Below are positions 32,630 through 41,189 of a stretch of 44,267 bases of DNA, piece by piece. Position 1 is the stretch's first letter, and the number at the start of each line of letters is the position of its first letter. The stretch comes from Ga0074130 sp964499485 (GTDB lineage Bacteria > Pseudomonadota > Gammaproteobacteria > Burkholderiales > Rhodocyclaceae): positions 1 to 44,267 of the forward strand of contig CAZCLF010000019.1 of NCBI GenBank assembly GCA_964499485.1, written 5' to 3'. Position numbers and translations under genes: made by a program. The notes under the pieces were generated by a model. The model made no database searches. It had not been told where the DNA came from and saw nothing but the letters and a program-made list of their open reading frames with translations.

Positions 32630-33772
32630 GTGAGCACGACAGACAATGATGGCTTGCTTCTTGCTCACAGCGTAGGCATGACATCCCAGAACCACGCTGC
32701 CCCTCCCGCCTTCGCCGGACTCGACTTGTTGTCGTCGGCGGTTGTGCTGGTAGATGCAAAGTTACAGATTCGTTACGTCAATCCCGCAGCAGAGAATCTC
32801 TTTGCAGTGAGCCATCGCCTGCTGAACGGTCATCCGCTGCGCCAACTCGTTGGTGAACCGGTTGGCCTCTCATCGGCACTGGATAATGCGCTTAAAAATA
32901 ACTGGGGCTATACCGGACAGAACATTGCAATCCGCCGCGGAGAATCGGATGTATTGCATCTCGATTGCACGGTCACACCAGTGGAAGTGGGCGGTGCCCG
33001 CTTGCTCATTGAGTTCCGTCCAATCGACCAGCAGCTGAAGGCCGCACGCGAAGAGCGCCTAGCTGAACAACAACAGGCGAATCGCGAACTCATTCGCAAT
33101 CTGGCACATGAAATCAAGAATCCCTTGGGCGGCATTCGTGGCTCAGCCCAGTTGCTAGAACATGAGCTCGAGGGCTTGCACAACGCGGACCAGCTCTCCG
33201 AATACACCCAGGTGATCATTAACGAAGCTGACCGCCTGCAGGATCTGATGCAGCGCCTCTTGTCGTCACACCGCGTCATGCAACCGGCGCAGGTCAATAT
33301 TCACGAAATTCTTGAACGTGTGCGCCGCCTGATTCACGCCGAGTATTCGGGGGTGAAAGTTCGCCGTGACTACGACACCTCGCTCCCGCTCATCACCGCC
33401 GATCGAGAACAGTTGATTCAAGCTATTCTCAACATCGCCCGTAATGCTGCACAAGCCATGCATGGCGAAGGTGAAATCATCCTACGTACGCGCGCTGTTC
33501 GTCAGGTCACCATCGCCAAAAAACGTCATCGCCTAGCGATGGAGCTATGCGTCATCGACAATGGCCCGGGCATCCCGGAGAACATTCGCGACAAGATTTT
33601 TTATCCCCTCGTTTCTGGCCGGGAAGGCGGCAGCGGGTTGGGGCTCACCCTGGTGCAAAGCTTCATCCACCAGCACATGGGCACCATTGAAGTCGACAGC
33701 CGTCCCGGCAATACCAGTTTTAATATTCTGCTGCCGCTCCAACTCGGCACAGCCACAGGAGAAGAACAATGA
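32630..33772 (+). CDS. glnL: Nitrogen regulation sensor histidine kinase NtrB
   Basis: NtrB (GlnL) phosphorylates or dephosphorylates NtrC according to nitrogen status signalled by PII. The 380-residue cytoplasmic protein has a PAS domain (about 30-140) and the phospho-acceptor His160 in NLAHEIKNPLGG. An HATPase domain follows with the N-box NIARNAAQAM, DNGPGIP and GGSGLGLTL. There is no membrane segment. GTG 32630 has GAGG upstream; ATG 32678 is an alternative. The stop overlaps the ntrC start by four bases. Confidence 0.95.
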   Translation: MSTTDNDGLLLAHSVGMTSQNHAAPPAFAGLDLLSSAVVLVDAKLQIRYVNPAAENLFAVSHRLLNGHPLRQLVGEPVGLSSALDNALKNNWGYTGQNIAIRRGESDVLHLDCTVTPVEVGGARLLIEFRPIDQQLKAAREERLAEQQQANRELIRNLAHEIKNPLGGIRGSAQLLEHELEGLHNADQLSEYTQVIINEADRLQDLMQRLLSSHRVMQPAQVNIHEILERVRRLIHAEYSGVKVRRDYDTSLPLITADREQLIQAILNIARNAAQAMHGEGEIILRTRAVRQVTIAKKRHRLAMELCVIDNGPGIPENIRDKIFYPLVSGREGGSGLGLTLVQSFIHQHMGTIEVDSRPGNTSFNILLPLQLGTATGEEQ

Positions 33773-35184
33773 AGCCTGTCTGGATCATCGATGATGATCG
33801 TTCCATTCGCTGGGTTTTCGAGAAGGCACTTGCCCGCGAAAACATCAATTACCGTAGCTTTGGTGCGGCCAACGAAGCGCTGGCCGCCCTCGACTCTGGC
33901 GATCTGCCGCAGGTCGTTGTCTCCGATATTCGCATGCCCGGTCAGTCTGGCCTCGATCTGCTGCGCCATATTAAGGCGCACTATCCCGATGTACCGACCA
34001 TCATCATGACCGCCTACTCGGATCTCGAATCCGCTGTGGCCGCATTTCAAGGTGGGGCATTCGAGTACCTACCTAAGCCTTTCGACGTCGATCAGGCTGT
34101 TGAATTGGTACGGCGTGCACTTGAACAGTCGGCGCAGGAAGACAGCATTCCGGAAACCAGCAGCATCACGCCAGAAATTCTGGGCAAAGCACCGTCAATG
34201 CAAGAGGTCTTCCGTGCCATCGGACGCCTGTCGCAGTCGCATGCGACCGTAATGGTGAATGGCGAATCCGGTTGCGGTAAGGAGTTGGTTGCCCGCGCGC
34301 TGCATCGCCACAGCCCCCGTAAAGATGCGCCTTTTATTGCGATTAACACCGCGGCGATCCCGAAAGATTTATTGGAGTCTGAGCTCTTTGGTCACGAGCG
34401 CGGCGCCTTCACCGGGGCCACTGCGCAGCGCCGTGGTCGTTTCGAGCAGGCAGAGGGCGGCACGCTGTTCCTCGATGAAATCGGCGACATGCCAGCCGAG
34501 TTGCAAACCCGTCTGTTACGCGTTCTGTCAGATAACAATTTCTACCGCGTTGGCGGACAGCAACCGGTCAAGGCCAACGTGCGCGTCATCGCCGCCACAC
34601 ACCAGAATCTCGAACAGCGTGTCAAAGATGGCTTGTTCCGCGAAGACTTGTTCCATCGCCTAAATGTGATCCGTCTGCGCCTGCCGCCACTGCGTGAGCG
34701 CCGCGAAGACATCCCCCTGCTTGCACGGCACTTCCTGCAAAAGAGTGCCCAAGAACTGGGGGTTGAACCTAAGCGTTTATCGGAAGCTGCCCTCAAGTAT
34801 TTGGCAGCGCTCGACTTCCCAGGCAATGTGCGTCAGCTCGAAAACGTTTGCCACTGGCTCACCGTCATGGCGGCCGGGCAAATTGTGGAAGTCGCCGATC
34901 TGCCTGCAGAACTACGTGAACATCCGATTCGTGAAGTCTCTTCCGATTGGATTGAAACGCTGGCTAATGAAGCTGATCGCATGATTTCTACTCAACCGGG
35001 TCAAGTTTTTGATCAACTCACCCGTGAGTTCGAGTCCACTTTGATCCGCCGTGCGCTCAATGCCAGTGGTGGCCGGCGCATTGAGGCCGCTCAGATTCTT
35101 GGCATTGGTCGCAACACGATTACGCGCAAGATTCAGGAACTGGGCATCAAAGACGCACGCACGACTGACGACTCAGCAGCGTAA
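33769..35184 (+). CDS. glnG: Nitrogen regulation response regulator NtrC
   Basis: NtrC (GlnG) activates sigma-54 promoters when phosphorylated by NtrB. The 471-residue protein has a receiver domain with Asp53 as phosphoacceptor. Next comes an AAA+ domain with Walker A GESGCGKE, the sigma-54 contact loop GAFTGA and Walker B GGTLFLDEIGD. The C-terminus has a Fis-type HTH (RRIEAAQILGIGRNTITRK). It overlaps ntrB by ATGA. Likely targets in this window are glnA and the ammonium transporter, each with a recognisable sigma-54 promoter. Confidence 0.97.
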   Translation: MKPVWIIDDDRSIRWVFEKALARENINYRSFGAANEALAALDSGDLPQVVVSDIRMPGQSGLDLLRHIKAHYPDVPTIIMTAYSDLESAVAAFQGGAFEYLPKPFDVDQAVELVRRALEQSAQEDSIPETSSITPEILGKAPSMQEVFRAIGRLSQSHATVMVNGESGCGKELVARALHRHSPRKDAPFIAINTAAIPKDLLESELFGHERGAFTGATAQRRGRFEQAEGGTLFLDEIGDMPAELQTRLLRVLSDNNFYRVGGQQPVKANVRVIAATHQNLEQRVKDGLFREDLFHRLNVIRLRLPPLRERREDIPLLARHFLQKSAQELGVEPKRLSEAALKYLAALDFPGNVRQLENVCHWLTVMAAGQIVEVADLPAELREHPIREVSSDWIETLANEADRMISTQPGQVFDQLTREFESTLIRRALNASGGRRIEAAQILGIGRNTITRKIQELGIKDARTTDDSAA

Positions 35185-35186
35185 GT

Positions 35187-35241
35187 TGCACACGACCTAA
35201 GTGATGCAGTGCGCAGTCACTGCGTCACTTAGGTATGTGCA
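35187..35241 (+). other. Long hairpin between ntrC and birA
   Basis: CCTAAGTGATGCAGTG (35196-35211) pairs with CACTGCGTCACTTAGG (35218-35233), 16 bp with one wobble and a 6-base loop. TGCACA and TGTGCA outside extend it to a 55-base structure. No T-run follows. It could end transcription with Rho, stabilise the ntrC 3' end, or be a dispersed repeat element. Confidence 0.65.
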
Positions 35242-35280
35242 CCGCTCCGCCAGGGCACAGCTGTTGCATAATCGGGGCCT

Positions 35281-36057
35281 ATGACAGTCGCGAATACCGC
35301 AGCCCCTGCTCCCATTCAGGCCGAAACGGTCGCCCCCCTGCTGGGCGCAGCGGCAGGCCGTATCAACTTGCATGTGGTGGCCGAATGCGATTCCACCAAT
35401 CTGGAGTTGCAACACATGGTCAAGGCTGGCGCCGCCAGTGGCACTGTGTTACTGGCCGAGCGCCAAACCGCAGGTCGTGGGCGGCGCGGACGCCAGTGGT
35501 ATCAGGGCAGCCAATCACTCGCTTTTTCCTTGCTCTGGCGTTTGCCGGATGATCGCCCACCCACTGGCCTCAGCCTCGCCGTAGGGCTTGCCGTCGCTGA
35601 AGCGCTACATGTAGACGCTCAACTTAAATGGCCTAATGACATTCTGCTCAATGGCCGAAAAATAGCTGGCATCCTGATTGAAAGTGCCGCTGCACAACGT
35701 TACATCATCGGTATCGGTATCAACTTGGGTGGCACCGACGACCTGCCCACCGAGGTGCAAAACACGGCCACGGCACTCGACAGCCCTGCGGACAACAATG
35801 CATTATTTGCGCACATCCTCGATCAGCTCGTGCTTATCCTCGATACCTTTTCGGTGCAAGGCTTCGCAGGCTTACAGGCGCGTTGGCAAGCGCGTCATGC
35901 CTATCAGGACAGGGCCGTGAATTTGCTGTTTAGCGAAGGGAGTACCCCGTTGCAAGGTCTATGTCGCGGCGTCGACAGCCAGGGCGAGCTCTTGCTTGAA
36001 ACCCCTGCAGGCATGCAATCCATCAGCAGCGGCGAAGTGTCGCTTCGACTGCAATGA
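35281..36057 (+). CDS. birA: Biotin-[acetyl-CoA-carboxylase] ligase, short form
   Basis: BirA attaches biotin to the carrier protein of acetyl-CoA carboxylase through biotinyl-AMP. The 258-residue protein has the ligase core only: GRGRRGR at 65-71 for biotinyl-AMP binding, KWPND at 116-120, and Lys127 in GRKIAG. There is a small C-terminal beta domain. It lacks the N-terminal HTH of the E. coli protein, so it should not act as a repressor. The stop overlaps the coaX start by ATGA, a pairing common in betaproteobacteria. Confidence 0.95.
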   Translation: MTVANTAAPAPIQAETVAPLLGAAAGRINLHVVAECDSTNLELQHMVKAGAASGTVLLAERQTAGRGRRGRQWYQGSQSLAFSLLWRLPDDRPPTGLSLAVGLAVAEALHVDAQLKWPNDILLNGRKIAGILIESAAAQRYIIGIGINLGGTDDLPTEVQNTATALDSPADNNALFAHILDQLVLILDTFSVQGFAGLQARWQARHAYQDRAVNLLFSEGSTPLQGLCRGVDSQGELLLETPAGMQSISSGEVSLRLQ

Positions 36058-36764
36058 TCCTCTGTCTCGATTGCGGTAACACCCGCCTTAAATGGGGGCT
36101 ACTGAATGCAGATGGGGAGTGGCATGCCCGTGGTGCGCTTTCACTGGTCCAACTCGACACCCTACGCGCCGCCTTGATTGGACAGCCGATCGCCCAGCGC
36201 GTGATCGGCTGCAATGTTTCAGGTGCTGATAATGCGCAACGGATTGCAGCGCAACTAGGTGTCACGCCCGAATGGGTGATCCCACGGCATGAACAATGCG
36301 ACGTACACAACGACTATCTGCAACCCGCGCAACTTGGCGCTGACCGCTGGGTTAGCCTCATTGCCGCCCGTACCTTGAATCTAGGGGCGACACTGGTTGT
36401 TAATGCAGGGACGGCTACTACTATCGATTTACTGGAAGCGACTGGTCACTTCGTAGGCGGCCTTATCTTGCCTGGGCTAGACTTGATGCGCCGCTCACTC
36501 GCGCTCAATACCGCAGACCTTCCACTGGCGGACGCCACCTACAACGCGTTCCCGCAAGACACCCATGCAGCCATCGTCAGCGGATCTTTGGAAGCCACAG
36601 TGGGGGCGATTGAACGCATGTATGCCCGCCTTTTGCACCAGCCTGCGGCTTGTCTGCTCGCCGGCGGTGCAGCATCAGAGCTGCTGCCACTCTTGCGCAT
36701 TCCCGTACAAAGCGTGGATGATCTGGTTCTGCGCGGCCTTGCACGTATTGCCTTGTCCTCATGA
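36054..36764 (+). CDS. coaX: Type III pantothenate kinase
   Basis: CoaX phosphorylates pantothenate in the first step of coenzyme A synthesis. The 236-residue protein has the type III N-terminal phosphate loop LDCGNTRLKWG, the central GADRWVSL and VVNAGTATTID blocks, and the C-terminal LAGGAASEL, all of the acetate/sugar kinase superfamily. It overlaps birA and the following SPOR gene by four bases each. The last step of CoA synthesis, coaE, is encoded two genes downstream. Confidence 0.96.
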   Translation: MILCLDCGNTRLKWGLLNADGEWHARGALSLVQLDTLRAALIGQPIAQRVIGCNVSGADNAQRIAAQLGVTPEWVIPRHEQCDVHNDYLQPAQLGADRWVSLIAARTLNLGATLVVNAGTATTIDLLEATGHFVGGLILPGLDLMRRSLALNTADLPLADATYNAFPQDTHAAIVSGSLEATVGAIERMYARLLHQPAACLLAGGAASELLPLLRIPVQSVDDLVLRGLARIALSS

Positions 36765-37585
36765 GTGATTCCATGAAGCCCCTTCGCCTGACCTTTTTTG
36801 TCCTGCTATTGGCTAATGTGATTTTCTTCGCTTGGCGCCAGAACGCCGGTCCGGCTGCTGGACACGAGCCTCAACGCCTTCAGTTAGAGATGGATGCAGA
36901 CAAGCTAAAGCTTATCCTGCCAGAAAAGCCAGCCCCCGCACCTGTTCCTCCCCTCGTTAAATCAGAAGCACCGGTCGATGAAGTAAAGCCTGTTGAGAGC
37001 AAGGGCGCAGAACCGGCTGCATCCGTACCCACCCCGGACAAAGCGGACAAGACCAGCGCAGACAAAGTAACGAAACCGAGCGCAGCAAGTGCGGAGCCTG
37101 TGCCACTCCCCGTCTTGTGCAAGTCATTCAGTGGGCTGACGCCTGAAGCGGCAAAGGCAGCACAAAGTGATATCAGTACGCGCGCACCGAACGTCAAGAC
37201 TTCTCTGCAACCCTTCAAGGAGGCAACCAGTTACTGGGTGCATATCCCACCGCAAGGGAGCAAAGCAGGAGCAGAAAAGAAGGTGGGTGAGCTGAAACAA
37301 TTAGGCGTTGAGGAAAGCTTCATCATCAGTGATGAAGGCAGCAATCGCTGGGCGATTTCACTCGGACTATTCCGCAGCAAGGAAACCGCCGAAAGCTATC
37401 TGCAAAAGCTGAACAAACAGGGTGTGCGCTCCGCCAAAATTGAAGTACGCGACAAGGACACCGAAAAAGTACGTCTTGAAGTCAGCGCACCCGCCGAAGC
37501 ACTTGGCGTGCTCGCTCGCGAGATAAAGCCACTTGCCAACGCGGCCCTGGGTGACTGCAAGGTTGCAGGTCAGACCAACAATTGA
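36761..37585 (+). CDS. Membrane-anchored SPOR-domain protein
   Basis: The 274-residue protein has an N-terminal transmembrane helix at about residues 8-25. A Pro/Ala/Lys-rich linker extends to about 115, and a SPOR-like domain covers about 120-230 (YWVHIPPQGSKAGAEKKVGEL and the repeat-like ETAESYLQKLNKQGV). SPOR domains bind denuded peptidoglycan glycan strands at the division site, so a periplasmic envelope role is likely. It overlaps coaX by four bases and ends 10 bases before coaE. ATG 36773 is a possible alternative start. The exact function is not known. Confidence 0.85.
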   Translation: MSDSMKPLRLTFFVLLLANVIFFAWRQNAGPAAGHEPQRLQLEMDADKLKLILPEKPAPAPVPPLVKSEAPVDEVKPVESKGAEPAASVPTPDKADKTSADKVTKPSAASAEPVPLPVLCKSFSGLTPEAAKAAQSDISTRAPNVKTSLQPFKEATSYWVHIPPQGSKAGAEKKVGELKQLGVEESFIISDEGSNRWAISLGLFRSKETAESYLQKLNKQGVRSAKIEVRDKDTEKVRLEVSAPAEALGVLAREIKPLANAALGDCKVAGQTNN

Positions 37586-37595
37586 TCCTTTCCTT

Positions 37596-38204
37596 ATGAG
37601 CGCCTATATCGTTGGCTTAACTGGTGGCATCGGCAGCGGCAAATCAGCGGCCGCTGAATGTTTTAGCAACCACGGCATTGCCGTCATTGATGCCGATGTC
37701 GTCGCCCACGAGCTGACTGGCCCACAAGGCTTGGCGATGCCGATGATCATTGAAGAATTCGGCACAGCCGTCATCACCCCTGAAGGCGCGCTGGATCGTG
37801 CGGCCATGCGTAGTTTGGCATTCGCCGACCCCGATGTCCGGGGCCGATTGGAGCAGATTCTGCATCCACGCATTCGCCGCCTATGCGATGAGCGCTGTGC
37901 CGCTGCTACCAGTCCCTATGCGCTGCTGGTTGTCCCCTTGTTAGTTGAGAGCGGTACTTACCGCCAGCGCTGTCATCGTCTCGCCGTGGTGGATTGCCCC
38001 GAGGAAACACAGATCGCTCGGGTGATGTCGCGCAATGGTATGTCACGCGCGGATGTCGAACGCATCATGGCCGCCCAAGCCACCCGCACCCAACGCCTCG
38101 CCGTGGCCGACGATGTCATCGACAACAGTGGTGCACCCGCCGCCCTCCCGCCCCAAATTGCGGCATTGCATGACAAATACCTAGAATTGGCGCGGATTGG
38201 TTGA
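37596..38204 (+). CDS. coaE: Dephospho-CoA kinase
   Basis: CoaE phosphorylates dephospho-CoA to coenzyme A in the cytoplasm. The 202-residue protein opens with the P-loop GLTGGIGSGKS and contains the DADVVAHEL substrate motif and a lid region rich in arginine (RVMSRNGMSRADVERIM). I chose ATG 37596, which puts the P-loop near residue 8 as in relatives; the open frame continues upstream into the SPOR gene. It precedes zapD and yacG, the coaE-zapD-yacG order known from many proteobacteria. Confidence 0.97.
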   Translation: MSAYIVGLTGGIGSGKSAAAECFSNHGIAVIDADVVAHELTGPQGLAMPMIIEEFGTAVITPEGALDRAAMRSLAFADPDVRGRLEQILHPRIRRLCDERCAAATSPYALLVVPLLVESGTYRQRCHRLAVVDCPEETQIARVMSRNGMSRADVERIMAAQATRTQRLAVADDVIDNSGAPAALPPQIAALHDKYLELARIG

Positions 38205-38220
38205 GATTTACTGATAAATC
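38205..38220 (+). other. AT-rich hairpin after coaE
   Basis: GATTTA-CTGA-TAAATC is a perfect 6-bp stem in the 60-base gap between coaE and zapD. It is not followed by T and is too weak to be called a terminator. Confidence 0.3.
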
Positions 38221-38264
38221 CGTCAGAATCGAAGAATTAATACTTTCAAACCAGTGACCAGCGC

Positions 38265-39020
38265 GTGATCACCTACGAATACCCGTTGAACGAACGCATT
38301 CGCACGCTGCTGCGGCTCGAGGATTTGTTCGACCGTACTTTGCACTTTATTGAAGGTGAAGGCGCGCAAGAGCACCATGTGGCGCTCGTCACACTGTTTG
38401 AAATTCTTGAAGTTGCCGGCCGTGCCGATCTGAAGTTTGATTTGGTCCAGGAGCTCGAACGCCAGCGTCAGATTCTCCTGTCCTTCCGTAACAACCCACA
38501 GATTTCAGAAGACGCTCTCTCCGGCGCACTGTATGAAATCGAACAAGCCAGCGCGGGCCTACTCGCCATTCAAGGCAAGATCGGTCAGTACTTACGCGAA
38601 AACGAATGGCTGATGTCGATTAAAAATCGTGCGGTCATCCCTGGCGGTGTCTGCGAATTTGATCTGCCCGGTTATCACTACTGGCTCCACACTGACGCAG
38701 CGCATCGGCAGGAAACCCTGACGAAGTGGATCAAGCCCATGTTGCCTATCAGCCAAGGCTTGGCAATTGTGCTGCGCTTGTTGCGCTCCTCTGGTCGTCC
38801 GGATACGCAGGTTGCTAAGCGTGGTGCATTCCAGCTCATGCTCGGTGGCCGTACTGCGCAAATGCTCCGCCTCAACGTTCAGCGCAGCGACGCTTATATT
38901 CCTGAAATCAGCGCCAACAAATACGCCATCAATATCCGCTTCACTGCGCCTGATGCGGAGCTGCGCCCCAAGCAAGCAGACGTGGATATCAGCTTTGGCC
39001 TAACCTTCTGCAACCTGTAA
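38265..39020 (+). CDS. zapD: Cell division protein ZapD
   Basis: ZapD bundles and cross-links FtsZ filaments at the division ring. The 251-residue protein begins YEYPLNERIRTLLRLEDLF, the hallmark N-terminal helix of the family, and continues with the helical domain and a beta-rich part ending ADVDISFGLTFCNL. The start is GTG at 38265, which gives the conserved N-terminus exactly; no Shine-Dalgarno sequence is clear. It is followed four bases later by yacG. Confidence 0.96.
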   Translation: MITYEYPLNERIRTLLRLEDLFDRTLHFIEGEGAQEHHVALVTLFEILEVAGRADLKFDLVQELERQRQILLSFRNNPQISEDALSGALYEIEQASAGLLAIQGKIGQYLRENEWLMSIKNRAVIPGGVCEFDLPGYHYWLHTDAAHRQETLTKWIKPMLPISQGLAIVLRLLRSSGRPDTQVAKRGAFQLMLGGRTAQMLRLNVQRSDAYIPEISANKYAINIRFTAPDAELRPKQADVDISFGLTFCNL

Positions 39021-39024
39021 GTCG

Positions 39025-39219
39025 ATGAGCAAAGTTGTTAACTGCCCGACCTGCAGCAAGCCGGTTGAATGGAAACCCGAAAGCCAGTTCCGCCCGTTCT
39101 GCTCTGATCGCTGCAAGAAAATTGATCTAGGCGCATGGGCCAATGAAGAATATCGTGTCGCCCAAAGCGCACCGAACGAAGACGACGAACTCGCGTCGGG
39201 CATGCCAGACCAAAACTGA
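39025..39219 (+). CDS. yacG: DNA gyrase inhibitor YacG, zinc-binding
   Basis: YacG is a small zinc protein that binds GyrB and inhibits gyrase. The 64-residue protein has the four zinc ligands in CPTCSKP and FCSDRCKK, the conserved DLGAWANEEYR, and an acidic tail. It starts four bases after zapD and closes the coaE-zapD-yacG block. The 25 bases to the convergent Nudix gene contain no terminator that I can see. Confidence 0.95.
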   Translation: MSKVVNCPTCSKPVEWKPESQFRPFCSDRCKKIDLGAWANEEYRVAQSAPNEDDELASGMPDQN

Positions 39220-39244
39220 GCAAAGACGGCACTAACGCTGCCGC

Positions 39245-40189
39245 TCAAGCACCCCAGATACTGCGAATCGCTGCAATGCCGTGTGCGCCGTGGCGACGTG
39301 CGACTTCAAGATCGCCCGGCGACAAGCCACCCAAGGCAAACACGGGTAAGGGGTAGTCCCTAATCAGCGTTGCAAAAGCGTCCCAACCCAGGGCCGGACG
39401 TCCCGGGTGGCTGAGCGTTGGTTGCACCGTACCCACCGCCACAAAATCGAGTCCAAGGGCAGCCGCATGCGCTAGTTCTTCCGGTGTATGGCAGGACGCT
39501 GCGACCAACTCAAAGCCGGGGCGCTCAGTCAATGCCATCAGCTGCGCCGAGGCGAGATGTAGGCCGTCTGCACGTGCATGCCGTGCCAGTTGGACGTCAC
39601 CATTCACCAGCACGCGTGCGCCATGCGAGTGACACAGGCGTACAGCCTCAATCACAAACATTTCGCGATTATCTGCGGCCAATGCGCTTTCACGGAGCTG
39701 CACTAGCCGCAGGCCATGTGCCAGCGCAATTTCCAACTTCTCCAACTGCGCCACCAGCCCAATCTCAGCAGCATGCGTAATTCCATACTGCATGGGTAAG
39801 CGTAAGCCAGAGAAGACCGGCGCATTCGCTGGCAATACTGGTGCCACATCAACCGCATCAGGCAGTTGCCACGATAGCAAGTCATGCTGCAGATCGCGCA
39901 ACTCACCCGTCCATTGGGTCACGCGGAAAAAATGCAGGCGCACATGGGCATGTTCGTACTCATGCTCACGCATGATCCACGGATAGGCATGCTCAACGGT
40001 AATGCCGAGCTCCTCTTGCAGCTCACGCACCAAGGCTTGATGCGGCGTCTCCCCGGCCTCTACTTTGCCCCCCGGAAATTCCCACCAGCCCGAATAGATA
40101 CCATTGGGTGGACGACGGCCGAGCAGGAACGTGCCATCTGGCCGCTCGATCACGGCGGCTGCCACTTCAACCTGCTTGCGAGTACTCAT
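39245..40189 (-). CDS. Nudix hydrolase fused to a ThiE-like domain
   Basis: The 314-residue protein combines a MutT-type Nudix domain (about 1-130) and a thiamine-phosphate-synthase-like barrel (about 140-310). The Nudix box GX5EX7REX2EEXG is complete, running from GGKVEAGETPHQ to RELQEELGI. The first half probably removes oxidised nucleotides such as 8-oxo-dGTP. The second shows TMP-synthase blocks, including VLVNGDVQLA and DFVAVGTVQPTLSHPG. Whether the barrel still makes thiamine phosphate is uncertain; similar fusions are widespread. It overlaps the upstream ATPase gene by four bases. Confidence 0.92.
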   Translation of the reverse strand: MSTRKQVEVAAAVIERPDGTFLLGRRPPNGIYSGWWEFPGGKVEAGETPHQALVRELQEELGITVEHAYPWIMREHEYEHAHVRLHFFRVTQWTGELRDLQHDLLSWQLPDAVDVAPVLPANAPVFSGLRLPMQYGITHAAEIGLVAQLEKLEIALAHGLRLVQLRESALAADNREMFVIEAVRLCHSHGARVLVNGDVQLARHARADGLHLASAQLMALTERPGFELVAASCHTPEELAHAAALGLDFVAVGTVQPTLSHPGRPALGWDAFATLIRDYPLPVFALGGLSPGDLEVARRHGAHGIAAIRSIWGA

Positions 40190-41067
40190 TGACGCTCGCC
40201 TTCACTGCGCCCGGCATAGTCGCGTGCAAACTGCCAGGCCACTCGCCCGCTACGCGCGCCGCGCAGCAAGGACCATTGCAAGGCATCTGTGCGCGCTGCT
40301 TCGATCTGCGCCGCACTAAGCCCGAACTCTGCCAGCCAGTGCGCACAGATTTCCAGATAGGCATCTTGATCGAAGGGGTAGAAGGAAATCCACAAACCAA
40401 AACGTTCCGATAACGACACTTTTTCTTCAATCGTTTCACCGGGACGAATCTCGCCATCCACCGTTTTGGTTTCCAGGTTCTCGCTCATGTACTCAGGCAT
40501 GAGGTGGCGGCGATTCGACGTTGCGTAGATCAGGACATTGTCGGGGGTTCCGGCAATCGATCCATCCAGAATGCTCTTCAATGCCTTATAGCCAGGCTCG
40601 CCCGACTCAAACGACAAATCATCGCTGAAGATGATGTAGCGCTCGCTACGCCCTGCCACCAAATCAACAATATCCGGGAGGGCGACCAAGTCCTCCTTGT
40701 CGACTTCAATTAAGCGCAGGCCCTGCCCTGCATAGCGCTGCAGCATCGCCTTGACCAACGATGACTTGCCCGTGCCACGCGCGCCTGTCAGCAACACATT
40801 ATTGGCGCTGCGGCCAGCGACGAACTGACGCGTATTCTGATCGATGCGCGAGAGCTGATCTTCGACCCCACACAAATCTTCAGCGCGAATGTGATGCGGG
40901 TGTAGCACGGCTTCCAAGTGCCCATGCCCCTGCTTGCGGCGCCAACGATAGGCTTGCGCCTCCCAGTTGATCGGGCGCGGTGCCGGAGGCAGTAAAGACT
41001 CAACGCGTGCCAACACGGTATCGGCACGTTCTAGAAAGCGGAGAAGCTCGGGCGGCAAGGCACTCAT
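40186..41067 (-). CDS. DUF815 family AAA ATPase
   Basis: The 293-residue cytoplasmic protein has a Walker A motif GARGTGKSS at about residues 95-103, a Walker B-like YIIFSDDLSFE, and a sensor-type YATSNRRHLMPE, all matching DUF815. The conserved fingers SERFGLWISFYPFDQ and the C-terminal ARSGRVAWQFARD are also family features. The role of DUF815 ATPases is not known. It overlaps the Nudix/ThiE gene by ATGA, a pairing seen often in betaproteobacteria. It is divergent from mltA. Confidence 0.92.
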   Translation of the reverse strand: MSALPPELLRFLERADTVLARVESLLPPAPRPINWEAQAYRWRRKQGHGHLEAVLHPHHIRAEDLCGVEDQLSRIDQNTRQFVAGRSANNVLLTGARGTGKSSLVKAMLQRYAGQGLRLIEVDKEDLVALPDIVDLVAGRSERYIIFSDDLSFESGEPGYKALKSILDGSIAGTPDNVLIYATSNRRHLMPEYMSENLETKTVDGEIRPGETIEEKVSLSERFGLWISFYPFDQDAYLEICAHWLAEFGLSAAQIEAARTDALQWSLLRGARSGRVAWQFARDYAGRSEGERQ

Positions 41068-41143
41068 AACAATAAGGATTGAACTCTGAGGAAAGGGAAA
41101 GGTCTTGTTCTGATAATCTTGCGCGATTCAAGTTTGCGCAATG

Positions 41144-41168
41144 ACGCACTCATTGCAATTACGCACTC
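41144..41168 (+). repeat. Direct repeat upstream of mltA
   Basis: ACGCACTC occurs at 41144-41151 and again at 41161-41168, 17 bases apart, in the 122-base region between the divergent DUF815 and mltA genes. It may be a regulator site or coincidence. Confidence 0.3.
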
Positions 41169-41189
41169 TCCCGACTTTAGCAGAACCGC

